Position numbers and translations under genes: made by a program | Assembly (NCBI GenBank): GCA_949296365.1 | Contig: CASFPZ010000021.1 | Span: 1-41,720, forward strand | Length of the DNA stretch: 41,720 bases | From: an uncultured Akkermansia sp. | Lineage (GTDB): Bacteria > Verrucomicrobiota > Verrucomicrobiia > Verrucomicrobiales > Akkermansiaceae | Direction: 5' to 3' | The notes under the pieces: model-generated | What the model was told of the DNA's origin: nothing | The model's database searches: none | What the model saw: the letters and a program-made list of their open reading frames with translations, nothing else | Part shown: piece by piece, positions 9,766 through 16,881 of the stretch | Numbering within the stretch: the stretch's first letter is position 1 | Layout: every line of letters begins with the position of its first letter

Positions 9766-10689
9766 ATGAACACCTCATTGAAATTACACGGTCTTGTAGC
9801 AGCAGCTCACACCCCGTTCCATGAGGACGGCTCCATTAACCCAGCAGCCGTCGACGCTCAGGCGCGTCATCTTGCAGCCCAACATATTACACTAGCATTT
9901 ATCACGGGCAGTACAGGGGAATCATCGTCGATGCAGTTAGCCGAGCGCAAGGAGATCTACGCAGCCTGGAAAGAAGCAGGGAGCAAATACGGCATAGGGA
10001 TCATTGCACACACAGGCTCCAACAGTACGCGCGAAGCACGTGAATTAGCCGAATACGCACAGGAATTAGGATTCTTAGCCACTAGTTCTCTAGCGCCGTC
10101 TTATTACAAACCAGGTACACTGAAGTTACTAGTAGATTGCTGTGCCGAGGCAGCCTCTGGAGCGCCAGATCTGCCCTACTACTTTTACGACATTCCAGCG
10201 TTGACCGGAGTGAGATTTAATCCAGTGGCCTTCATGAAGTTAGCAGGCGAACGCATTCCCAATTTTGCCGGCATCAAATTTACCAATGCGGATTTAGCGC
10301 TTTACATGGATGCGCTTGAGTATGCCGATGCGCACAACTATGATCTCCCCTGGGGGGTAGACGAGTGGTTTTTGGGAGCTTTAGCTACAGGAGCACGCGG
10401 AGCAGTCGGGAGCTCGTTCAACTTTGCGCCAGCTCTCTATCAAAAGTTGATGACAGCCTTTGCGGAAGGCGACATCGACACAGCACGAGAATGCCAGCGT
10501 CGTTCTGTGCATATGATCAATATTCTTGCATCCAAAGGGTACATGGGCTGCGCCCGGGCAGTCCTGGGATGGCAAGGAGTACCAGTTGGGCCAGCACGTC
10601 TGCCACAGGGTAATCCTAGCCCAGAAACGCTCAAGGAACTTCGGACAGAACTGGAGCAGATTGGTTTTTTCCAGTGGGCACTCAACTAA
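9766..10689 (+). CDS. nanA: N-acetylneuraminate lyase
   Basis: Class I aldolase that splits N-acetylneuraminate (sialic acid) into N-acetylmannosamine and pyruvate in the cytoplasm. The 307-aa product is a DHDPS/NAL-type TIM barrel of normal length. Visible are the carboxylate-binding loop GSTGES (48-53), the catalytic Tyr141 in YYFYDIP and the Schiff-base Lys171 in AGIKFTN, matching Tyr137 and Lys165 of the E. coli enzyme. The next genes encode AGE epimerase and a ROK kinase, so the pathway context favours NAL over dihydrodipicolinate synthase. Bacteroides calls this gene nanL; the function is the same. Confidence 0.92.
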   Translation: MNTSLKLHGLVAAAHTPFHEDGSINPAAVDAQARHLAAQHITLAFITGSTGESSSMQLAERKEIYAAWKEAGSKYGIGIIAHTGSNSTREARELAEYAQELGFLATSSLAPSYYKPGTLKLLVDCCAEAASGAPDLPYYFYDIPALTGVRFNPVAFMKLAGERIPNFAGIKFTNADLALYMDALEYADAHNYDLPWGVDEWFLGALATGARGAVGSSFNFAPALYQKLMTAFAEGDIDTARECQRRSVHMINILASKGYMGCARAVLGWQGVPVGPARLPQGNPSPETLKELRTELEQIGFFQWALN

Positions 10690-10704
10690 CCTTTTCTTTT
10701 GTTC

Positions 10705-11898
10705 ATGTTAACTCCTGAAAATTTTTCACTGAAAGTCTTAGGCGAGACGTACAAAGACCGTTTGTTGAACGAGGTAGAGCCATTTTGGTTTCCTCGGTCC
10801 TACGATCAGGAATTCGGAGGGTTTCTGCACTGTTTTGATTCGGATGGCACGCTCGTTGACACAGATAAATCGGTTTGGGCACAGGGTCGCATGGCCTGGA
10901 TGTTGCTCACCATGTACCTCAGCATAGAACGCCGACCCGAATGGCTTCAATGGGCAGAAAGTGCTCTGGATTTTCTCACACGTTACTGCATTGATCCCAG
11001 CGATGGTCGGATGTATTTTCACGTCACACGAGAAGGGGTACCCATTCGCAAACGCCGCTATGCTTACAGCGAATCATTTGCAGCCATTTCGTTTGCCGCC
11101 CATGCAGCGGCCACTGGGCAGGCACGTTCAGCCGAACAAGCGTGGCATTGGTTTGAGATCTTCACGCGAATTCACTTTGAGCCAGGCGCCATGGCCCCTA
11201 AAACGACAGGGAAACGACCAGTCATTGACTTAGGTTCTCGCATGATTACACTAGCTACAGCTCAGGAAATGCGGAAATTTCTCGGCAATGATCCAAGATT
11301 GACGCAATGGATCGACCGTTGCATTCACGAGCTGACGACCCTATTCATGAAACCGGATATCAAAGCAGTCATGGAAGTAGTGAGTCCAGAAGGCGCCATC
11401 ATCGATCATTTCAATGAACGGACGTTGAATCCTGGTCATACAATTGAGGGGGGGTGGTTTGTTTTGGAAGAAGCCCGTCAACGAGGGAACGATCCCGAAC
11501 TCATTAAAATCGGTTGTCAAATGATCGATTGGGCCTATGTTCGAGGTTGGGATCCAGACTTCGGCGGGCTCCTTTACTACCGCGATGTTTACGATCGGCC
11601 AGTTCAGGAATACTGGCACAATATGAAATTCTGGTGGCCACACGACGAAGCCCTCATTGCCACTATCCTCGCTTATGTATTGACACAAGATTCCAAATAC
11701 GCTGCAATGCATTGCGAGGTTCACAATTGGGCCTTTTCGCATTTCCAAGATCAAGTTCATGGGGAATGGTTTGGTTACCTGAACCGCGATGGTTCTCCCG
11801 CCAACACACTTAAAGGTAGTTTGTGGAAATCATTCTTCCACCACCCGCGAGCTTTATGGAATTGCGCTCGTTATTGCGGTTCCATTGCGATTTCTTAG
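10705..11898 (+). CDS. N-acylglucosamine 2-epimerase (AGE/RnBP family)
   Basis: Converts N-acetylmannosamine to N-acetylglucosamine without prior phosphorylation. The 397-aa length suits the AGE (alpha/alpha)6 barrel. Conserved active-site segments are seen: the first Trp-rich turn with KSVWAQGRMAWML, YAYSESFAAISFAA, NPGHTIEGGWFVLEEA, KFWWPHDEALIA and FFHHPRALWNCARY; the histidines in the last three are the usual catalytic or binding ones. The ATG at 10705 is used; an in-frame TTG lies at 10699. It starts 15 bases after the lyase and is followed by a sugar kinase. This is the Bacteroides-type route (lyase, free-sugar epimerase, ROK kinase) and not the E. coli NanK/NanE route. A cellobiose epimerase is less likely in this context. 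Confidence 0.9.
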   Translation: MLTPENFSLKVLGETYKDRLLNEVEPFWFPRSYDQEFGGFLHCFDSDGTLVDTDKSVWAQGRMAWMLLTMYLSIERRPEWLQWAESALDFLTRYCIDPSDGRMYFHVTREGVPIRKRRYAYSESFAAISFAAHAAATGQARSAEQAWHWFEIFTRIHFEPGAMAPKTTGKRPVIDLGSRMITLATAQEMRKFLGNDPRLTQWIDRCIHELTTLFMKPDIKAVMEVVSPEGAIIDHFNERTLNPGHTIEGGWFVLEEARQRGNDPELIKIGCQMIDWAYVRGWDPDFGGLLYYRDVYDRPVQEYWHNMKFWWPHDEALIATILAYVLTQDSKYAAMHCEVHNWAFSHFQDQVHGEWFGYLNRDGSPANTLKGSLWKSFFHHPRALWNCARYCGSIAIS

Positions 11899-11963
11899 AG
11901 GATCAACGGATTTTTTAATTTTTTTGTGTTTTTTTAGAATGAACCTGTTAGAAACGACATGAA

Positions 11964-12923
11964 ATGAATGAGATAGATATTCCAACAATTGGGATTGATT
12001 TTGGAGGGACCTCAATCAAGCTTGGGGTGGTACTCGGCAATCAAGTCATCGATCATGCCCCATCTATCGCTACTCAAGAATACAGTTCCCCACAAGACCT
12101 CATCCATGCTATTGCTCAATTTGTCCGCATGTTGAAGGCCTCTTATCCTGACGTCAAAGTCATCGGCATGGGCATGCCTGGTTTTGTCAACCATTACGAA
12201 GGCACCGTATTCACCCTAACCAATGTGCCAGGTTGGGATCATATTCCCGTGAGGGCATTACTGCAGGAAGCGACGGGGCTGCCAGTCTGTATAGAAAACG
12301 ACGCAAACTGCATGGCTTACGCAGAGTGGAAACTCGGAGCAGCCCGCGGCAGCGACAATGCCGTTTGTCTCACACTGGGGACCGGCGTTGGCAGCGGTAT
12401 CATCATTAACGGAGCCCTATTGCGAGGATCCACTTGCTCAGCAGGCGAGCTAGGACAAACAAGTATTGACTACAATGGGCGCCTCGGTCACTATGGCAAC
12501 AGAGGGGCCTTGGAAGACTATATAGGCAACAAGGAATTAGCAGCAGATGCGCGTTCCATGTACGCCTCGCACGGGCAAGACAAAACCATCGTTGATTGTA
12601 ATCCCATTGCACTGGAAAAAGCGGCGCTTCAGGGCGATCCAATCGCAGCTAAATTTTGGAATGATATTGCACGCAAACTTTCCTGCGCACTCATTAACTG
12701 CTGTTACCTCATCAATCCGGATACGATTGTCATTGGAGGAGGAGTTTCCAAGGCCAAGGCGCTGCTCTTTAATCCATTGAAAGAATTCATGATCAAGCAA
12801 ATGCCCGAACCACTGTCTAAGCACCTCAAAATTGTTCCGGCCATGTTTGGTACAGAAGCCGGAACCATTGGAGCGGCACGCTTAGCTTACGATACGCTCA
12901 TCGTTCCTACTGAAGGCCAATAA
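11964..12923 (+). CDS. ROK-family sugar kinase, probably N-acetylglucosamine kinase
   Basis: ATP-dependent hexose or N-acetylhexosamine kinase. The 319-aa protein opens with the phosphate-1 motif GIDFGGTSIKLGV and contains the ROK segments CIENDANCMAYAEW (catalytic Asp in NDAN), LTLGTGVGSGIIING and DTIVIGGGVSKAK. Following the lyase and the epimerase, the expected substrate is GlcNAc, giving GlcNAc-6-phosphate. The usual ROK zinc site (a His in GEIGH plus a CxCGxxGCxE cluster) is absent: the equivalent reads GELGQ and GRLGHYGNRGALEDY. It therefore belongs to a zinc-free ROK subgroup. There is no helix-turn-helix at the N-terminus, so it is a kinase and not a NagC-type repressor. Substrate is inferred from context. 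Confidence 0.85.
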   Translation: MNEIDIPTIGIDFGGTSIKLGVVLGNQVIDHAPSIATQEYSSPQDLIHAIAQFVRMLKASYPDVKVIGMGMPGFVNHYEGTVFTLTNVPGWDHIPVRALLQEATGLPVCIENDANCMAYAEWKLGAARGSDNAVCLTLGTGVGSGIIINGALLRGSTCSAGELGQTSIDYNGRLGHYGNRGALEDYIGNKELAADARSMYASHGQDKTIVDCNPIALEKAALQGDPIAAKFWNDIARKLSCALINCCYLINPDTIVIGGGVSKAKALLFNPLKEFMIKQMPEPLSKHLKIVPAMFGTEAGTIGAARLAYDTLIVPTEGQ

Positions 12924-12932
12924 CCAGACTCC

Positions 12933-13904
12933 ATGCCCAACAACACAGCCTCTGCAAGCACCCAAGCACGACTCATTGCTCGATTGGGTTTATCTCCCCA
13001 GGAAGCAGAAGCCTTGTCCGTTTGCCTTACGCAAGGACAATCAGCTCGCAAAGCGTGTGTTCTCACACCTTTGGCGCCAGAAGGTTATGTTCCTTCGTGC
13101 GTTCAGCCTCCATCTCAAGCAGACCCACCCTGGTTGGGCAAAAAGGTCATGATCGCCAGACCAGAAGTCTCGCTAGATGAAGGAAACGCCAAGGGGTTTT
13201 ATTATAGCCTCGATCTTTCGTCCGTCTGGGAAACCGCACCACTGGCTATGTTATCTTCGCGGCCTCGGCGTTGTCTCGATATGTGTGCCGCACCCGGAGG
13301 TAAATCAATACTTGCACAGACCCGCGTTGCCCCACAGCTTCATGTAGCTTCTGAAGTTCATCATGAACGACTCGGTATTCTGCGCCATAATTTAGCCAGA
13401 TGCGGGTTTTCCAATCTTTACACGCAAAATTGGTATCCGGCGCAGTGGAGCACCCACGCCCCCGGAGCATTCGATCTCGTTTTGGTAGATGCGCCCTGCA
13501 GTGGACAATCTCTCTTGGCAAAGGGGCTTTCTAACCCAGGGTGTTTTCATCCCTCTATCATCAAAGGCAACGCCAAGCGCCAGCGAGGGATTTTAGTACA
13601 CGCCTTGACAGTTTTAGCTCCAGGCGGTTACCTCCTTTACACGACCTGTACGTACGCCCCAGAAGAAAACGAAAAAACGATGGCTTGGGTACTGAAGCGC
13701 TATCCGCAGATCGAAGCAGTTGCCGTGCCGACTTGCGAGCCATTTCAGGTGCCCAGCGTCGCATTTCCCTGTTATCGACTGTTGCCTACCCAAGGATGGG
13801 GAGCAGGAGGATTCTCCTGTCTTTTAAGGAATCGGGATCATCCGTTGGAGCACATGCCGGAGCTTCCAGAAGATGTGCTTGCATGGCCTATCCAATCATC
13901 ATAG
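12933..13904 (+). CDS. RNA 5-methylcytosine methyltransferase (NOL1/NOP2/Sun, RsmB/RsmF-like)
   Basis: S-adenosylmethionine-dependent methylation of C5 of cytosine in rRNA or tRNA. The 323-aa protein has the SAM-binding motif CLDMCAAPGGKS, motif IV DAPCSGQSLL and motif VI YTTCTYAPEENE; the Cys in TTCTY is the expected catalytic nucleophile and the Cys in APCSG releases the product. It is shorter than RsmB (about 430 aa) and lacks the NusB-like N-domain, and it lacks an RsmF-length C-terminal extension, so the exact target cannot be assigned. It starts nine bases after the ROK kinase. Its place in a sialic acid operon is probably transcriptional convenience. Confidence 0.85.
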   Translation: MPNNTASASTQARLIARLGLSPQEAEALSVCLTQGQSARKACVLTPLAPEGYVPSCVQPPSQADPPWLGKKVMIARPEVSLDEGNAKGFYYSLDLSSVWETAPLAMLSSRPRRCLDMCAAPGGKSILAQTRVAPQLHVASEVHHERLGILRHNLARCGFSNLYTQNWYPAQWSTHAPGAFDLVLVDAPCSGQSLLAKGLSNPGCFHPSIIKGNAKRQRGILVHALTVLAPGGYLLYTTCTYAPEENEKTMAWVLKRYPQIEAVAVPTCEPFQVPSVAFPCYRLLPTQGWGAGGFSCLLRNRDHPLEHMPELPEDVLAWPIQSS

Positions 13905-13913
13905 TATTGCTCT

Positions 13914-14411
13914 ATGCAAATTGCCGTCATCAGCGATATTCACGATCGCACCGATCACCTCAAGATGGCTTTTGTACACATTCGCAACCTAAGTTGCCGC
14001 GCTATCATTTGTTTGGGAGATATAGTTTCAGCAAGTACCTTAAATTATCTTTTAGAGCTCTGTTCTGCCACCCCTGCTATCCCCATTTACATCGTTTGGG
14101 GGAATAACGATAATACACTTGTTCTCAATTCAATAGCCTTCTCGCATACCATCGCTCGACTGCAAGGTCGTTCCATTATGCTAGACGGACTTTCCATCGC
14201 CATGACTCATTACCCCAATACGGCAGCGCAACTGGCCAAGAGCCAACAGTACGACATGGTCTTTTATGGCCATACGCACAAGATGGATATCAAGTACGAA
14301 GGCAAGTGTCTCTTGGCCAACCCAGGTGAAATTGCGGGCAATAAAACGGGATGCGTTAGCTTTGGCCTTGTCGACACCCATACGAGGCAATGTACCTTCA
14401 TCCGAATTTAA
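13914..14411 (+). CDS. Small cytoplasmic metallophosphoesterase (YfcE/MJ0936 type)
   Basis: The 165-aa protein carries the complete calcineurin-like metal-binding set: SDIHD (Asp8, His10), CLGDIV, WGNNDN, MTHYP and GHTHKMD, followed by NPGEIAGN, which is typical of the YfcE/MJ0936 phosphodiesterase subgroup. No signal peptide. Members hydrolyse model phosphodiesters with Mn; natural substrates are poorly known. It starts nine bases after the methyltransferase and ends seven bases before mutT. Confidence 0.85.
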   Translation: MQIAVISDIHDRTDHLKMAFVHIRNLSCRAIICLGDIVSASTLNYLLELCSATPAIPIYIVWGNNDNTLVLNSIAFSHTIARLQGRSIMLDGLSIAMTHYPNTAAQLAKSQQYDMVFYGHTHKMDIKYEGKCLLANPGEIAGNKTGCVSFGLVDTHTRQCTFIRI

Positions 14412-14418
14412 AATTTAC

Positions 14419-14847
14419 ATGATCGACGTTTGTTGCGCTATCGTTGAATACACATCGCCATCAGGCGGTCTCATCGTTCTTGCAGCTCAAAAAGCTCGTA
14501 ACTCTCATTTAGCAGGTTTGTACGAATTTCCCGGCGGCAAAATCGAATCTCATGAACCCCCCACTCAAGCCCTTCATCGCGAAATTCAAGAAGAACTAGG
14601 TTGCCGCATCGCCATTACCGATTCCCTACCCCCTTACGAACACGATTATAGGACGCATGCGGTTCGCCTCTACCCATTCATCGCCAGACTCCTCCCAGGT
14701 TCTTGGCCCATTTGTCGCGAACACGCTGCCCTGCTTTTTTTGAAGCCCGCCCGACTACAGCAATTGCCCTGGGCTCCAGCAGATCGTCCTATTTTAGAAG
14801 ACTATTTGCAACAACGACACATTTTTGTTTCCCCAACCAATGCCTAA
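14419..14847 (+). CDS. MutT-type Nudix hydrolase
   Basis: The 142-aa protein has a canonical Nudix box (GX5EX7REUXEEXGU) at about residues 40-61: Gly40, Glu46, then REIQEELG. The upstream sequence LAGLYEFPGGKIE is typical of MutT, which hydrolyses 8-oxo-dGTP to keep oxidised guanine out of DNA; other (d)NTP pyrophosphohydrolases share the same features. The ATG at 14419 lies seven bases after the phosphoesterase stop and gives the normal MutT length, so longer in-frame extensions into the previous gene are rejected. It is the last gene of the plus-strand run and converges on the alkylation repair cassette. Confidence 0.82.
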   Translation: MIDVCCAIVEYTSPSGGLIVLAAQKARNSHLAGLYEFPGGKIESHEPPTQALHREIQEELGCRIAITDSLPPYEHDYRTHAVRLYPFIARLLPGSWPICREHAALLFLKPARLQQLPWAPADRPILEDYLQQRHIFVSPTNA

Positions 14848-14916
14848 AAGATTTCGAAAAGCAATCGTTGTTTTTCAGGGCTTTGTTGATGCGATCAGAG
14901 TTCAATTGCAGGCCGG

Positions 14917-15651
14917 TCATTCGTCAACAAGGTTATGATGGGGAGCGGTTTCCAAGTCCAGCAACAGTTTTTTGGCGGCAAGCCCCCCACTGTATCCCGT
15001 AAGCGAGTGGTCGCTGCCGACAACCCGATGACAAGGTACAATGATGGAAATAGCATTGGCACCGTTGGCATTGGCCACCGCACGGACAGCCTTAGGCATG
15101 ACAATCATTCGAGCAAGTTCGCCATAGGAGACAGTCTTTCCGTATGGGACTTCCAACAGTTTGTTCCATACTTTCTTCTGAAAGTCTGTACCGACAAACA
15201 GTAAAGGGATGGTAAAGTTTCTCCGGTTCCCGGCAAAGTATTCATTCAATTGTCGCACGGTCTCATTTAGGAGGCCAGAGGACATTTCTTTATAATCGGC
15301 ATTGAGGGTTCTCTGCAACCTCCTGACCACCCTGCCATGGTGCTTTTCTATCGTCCAGTCGCAAAGGCACAGTTTGTCTTCATACGAACCGAGCAACAGT
15401 TCACCGCAAGGCGATTGATAGTGTTGTACGAGTATGGCATTTGTATGTCGCATACAAATTTTACATAGTCTGTAACCCCTTTGAATAGCTTGTTCAGGAG
15501 TATCAAAAATTTCGATATTATCAATTTTAGGACACTTTGCCGGGCAAGAGGGTTTACAGACAATGCCAGTTGTCTTGACACCGTAACAAAACACATCATC
15601 GTAGCGGCTATCTCTGTTTATAATTGCTTCTATTTTTTCTTTATCGTCCAT
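14917..15651 (-). CDS. Ada N-terminal zinc domain fused to O6-methylguanine-DNA methyltransferase
   Basis: The 244-aa product joins two repair domains without the AraC-type helix-turn-helix of E. coli Ada. Residues about 10-75 are the Ada zinc domain: YGVKTTGIVCKPSC and RLCKICMR supply the four Cys ligands, the first of which accepts methyl groups from phosphotriesters in Ada. The C-terminal half is the Ogt/MGMT domain: FQKKVWNKLLEVPYGKTVSY, then the helix-turn-helix region and IIVPCHRVVGSD, whose Cys is the suicide methyl acceptor. It overlaps the glycosylase gene by 22 bases, so the two are translationally coupled. Lacking the transcription activator half, it should repair but not regulate in the E. 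coli way. Confidence 0.88.
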   Translation of the reverse strand: MDDKEKIEAIINRDSRYDDVFCYGVKTTGIVCKPSCPAKCPKIDNIEIFDTPEQAIQRGYRLCKICMRHTNAILVQHYQSPCGELLLGSYEDKLCLCDWTIEKHHGRVVRRLQRTLNADYKEMSSGLLNETVRQLNEYFAGNRRNFTIPLLFVGTDFQKKVWNKLLEVPYGKTVSYGELARMIVMPKAVRAVANANGANAISIIVPCHRVVGSDHSLTGYSGGLAAKKLLLDLETAPHHNLVDE

Positions 15652-16298
15652 TTCGCTTGTTTTTTAGGAGCGTAATCTTTCATTCCTTCGATGGCGCCGC
15701 CAGCCACTGCCCATAGGTAGAGACTGGCAATACTGTTGTACGGAGAGAAACGGCGGCGGTATTTCTCGAATAGTTCACGGGTGATTTTCCGGTGGTGATA
15801 GACCATACGCAATCCCCGTTGAATGGCCAAATCGCCGAAACTGAGAATATCTGGACGTTGCATGGAGAAAAGCATCAGCATCTCCGCACTCCATACGCCG
15901 ATGCCGTCCAGTTCCGTGAGACGAGCGCAGACCTCGTTGTCATTCATCGTGTAAAGAGCCTGAATATCGAACGTACCGTCCAGTACCTTCCGCGTGGCAT
16001 TGCGGATATAAGCCACCTTCTTGAACGAGATGCCGAAGCCTTGCAATTCATCTACGGAAAGGCGGTCGATGGCTTCGGGCGTTACTTGCCCCAAGGTATT
16101 CTCTATCCGCCTCCAAATCGTTTCGTGCGCTTTGGTGGAAATCTGTTGCCCTACGATGGAGTGAACCAAGGCAGCAAAAAGGTTGGGAATGACCCGCCTT
16201 TCCACCTTACCAATCCGGTCGATAACTTCCGCCAACCGCTTGTCTGTCTGCTTCAGATAGGCTATTTCCGTTTCACCATATTGAAAGAAGTTCTCCAT
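15630..16298 (-). CDS. AlkA-type DNA-3-methyladenine glycosylase (HhH-GPD)
   Basis: Base-excision glycosylase for alkylated purines. The 222-aa protein has the HhH-GPD fold: VHSIVGQQISTKAHETIW (helix with QQIS), the hairpin LTELDGIGVWSAEMLMLF (about 127-144) and the catalytic Asp156 in DILSFGDLAIQRGL. It lacks the N-terminal TBP-like domain of E. coli AlkA, as do many short homologues. The C-terminal tail is basic (PKKQAKWTIKKK). It starts five bases after the 104-aa unknown gene and overlaps the Ada/Ogt gene, so all three form one operon. Confidence 0.88.
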   Translation of the reverse strand: MENFFQYGETEIAYLKQTDKRLAEVIDRIGKVERRVIPNLFAALVHSIVGQQISTKAHETIWRRIENTLGQVTPEAIDRLSVDELQGFGISFKKVAYIRNATRKVLDGTFDIQALYTMNDNEVCARLTELDGIGVWSAEMLMLFSMQRPDILSFGDLAIQRGLRMVYHHRKITRELFEKYRRRFSPYNSIASLYLWAVAGGAIEGMKDYAPKKQAKWTIKKK

Positions 16299-16303
16299 AC
16301 GCC

Positions 16304-16618
16304 CTACTTTGTCCCCAAGAATCGGTTTGAATCATCCGGAGCCTCCTTACGGTCATCCGCTGTATATTCACGGATGATCGTTGCCACAGAACTATGGTAA
16401 TGCTCGAACAAGGCATCATGCCCTTTCTTTTGGCAGCCCCGGTAGTTGATTTGGTTGCGCCATGCAGCGGCAGCATCCTCCGTTTTAGGTTTCACTTCAA
16501 ACAAGACGGCGACTTTGGACGAAACACCCGACCTCCTGTTCCGTTCGTCAAGGTTCATGGTATCGTCATTGACGTTTTCAACCGCGTCTTGCGGTATTAC
16601 TGTTTTCTTTTTTCCCAT
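16304..16618 (-). CDS. Unknown protein, first gene of the alkylation-repair cassette
   Basis: I do not recognise this 104-aa protein. It is soluble, with a basic start (MGKKKTVIPQDAV), an Asn/Asp/Arg-rich stretch (DTMNLDERNRRSG) and a second half that may be helical (HDALFEHYHSSVATIIREY), ending in a charged tail. Coding status is supported by operon packing: the stop lies five bases before the alkA ATG, and a GGAGG sequence sits ten bases upstream of its own ATG, stronger than most start regions in the window. No Cys-rich or DNA-binding motif is evident. It could be an accessory or regulatory partner of the repair enzymes, or an unrelated passenger. Confidence 0.55.
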   Translation of the reverse strand: MGKKKTVIPQDAVENVNDDTMNLDERNRRSGVSSKVAVLFEVKPKTEDAAAAWRNQINYRGCQKKGHDALFEHYHSSVATIIREYTADDRKEAPDDSNRFLGTK

Positions 16619-16780
16619 ACCTTATGAACCTCCATTAATATTACTGACAGCTACTAATAGGGCCACCGTTAATAAAATTTTTATTCTCATGTCGTTGTTT
16701 CTCAGCAAAAAACATGTTGAAAAGAGGGATCTACCTACCCTTCAACTATGCATGCATGTTTTTTAGGATTGTGAGTCAAC

Positions 16781-16824
16781 AAAAAAGCAACAGCCCAATT
16801 GACCGAAAAATCAACTGCGCTGTT
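16781..16824 (-). terminator. Intrinsic terminator of the reductase/FabH transcript
   Basis: On the minus strand AACAGC (16819-16824) pairs with GCTGTT (16789-16794). The stem continues inward after a G-G mismatch with seven further pairs including one G-U, and a run of six T follows near 16781-16786. It lies about 58 bases past the reductase stop. Confidence 0.7.
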
Positions 16825-16881
16825 AGCATAAGTTAAGAGATAGCAGATCCATCGATCTACTCATGATGGCTCTTGCTGATT

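Noticed and set aside
13541..14107. 188-aa plus-strand open frame
   Set aside because: It overlaps the methyltransferase and phosphoesterase genes in another frame; both have complete motifs.
14848..14916. Insertion scar at the left border of the repair cassette
   Set aside because: I looked for direct or inverted repeats shared with 16619-16881 and saw none, and no transposase or integrase is near.
15792..16400. 202-aa plus-strand open frame
   Set aside because: Antisense to the AlkA-type gene, which has its catalytic Asp and HhH motif.
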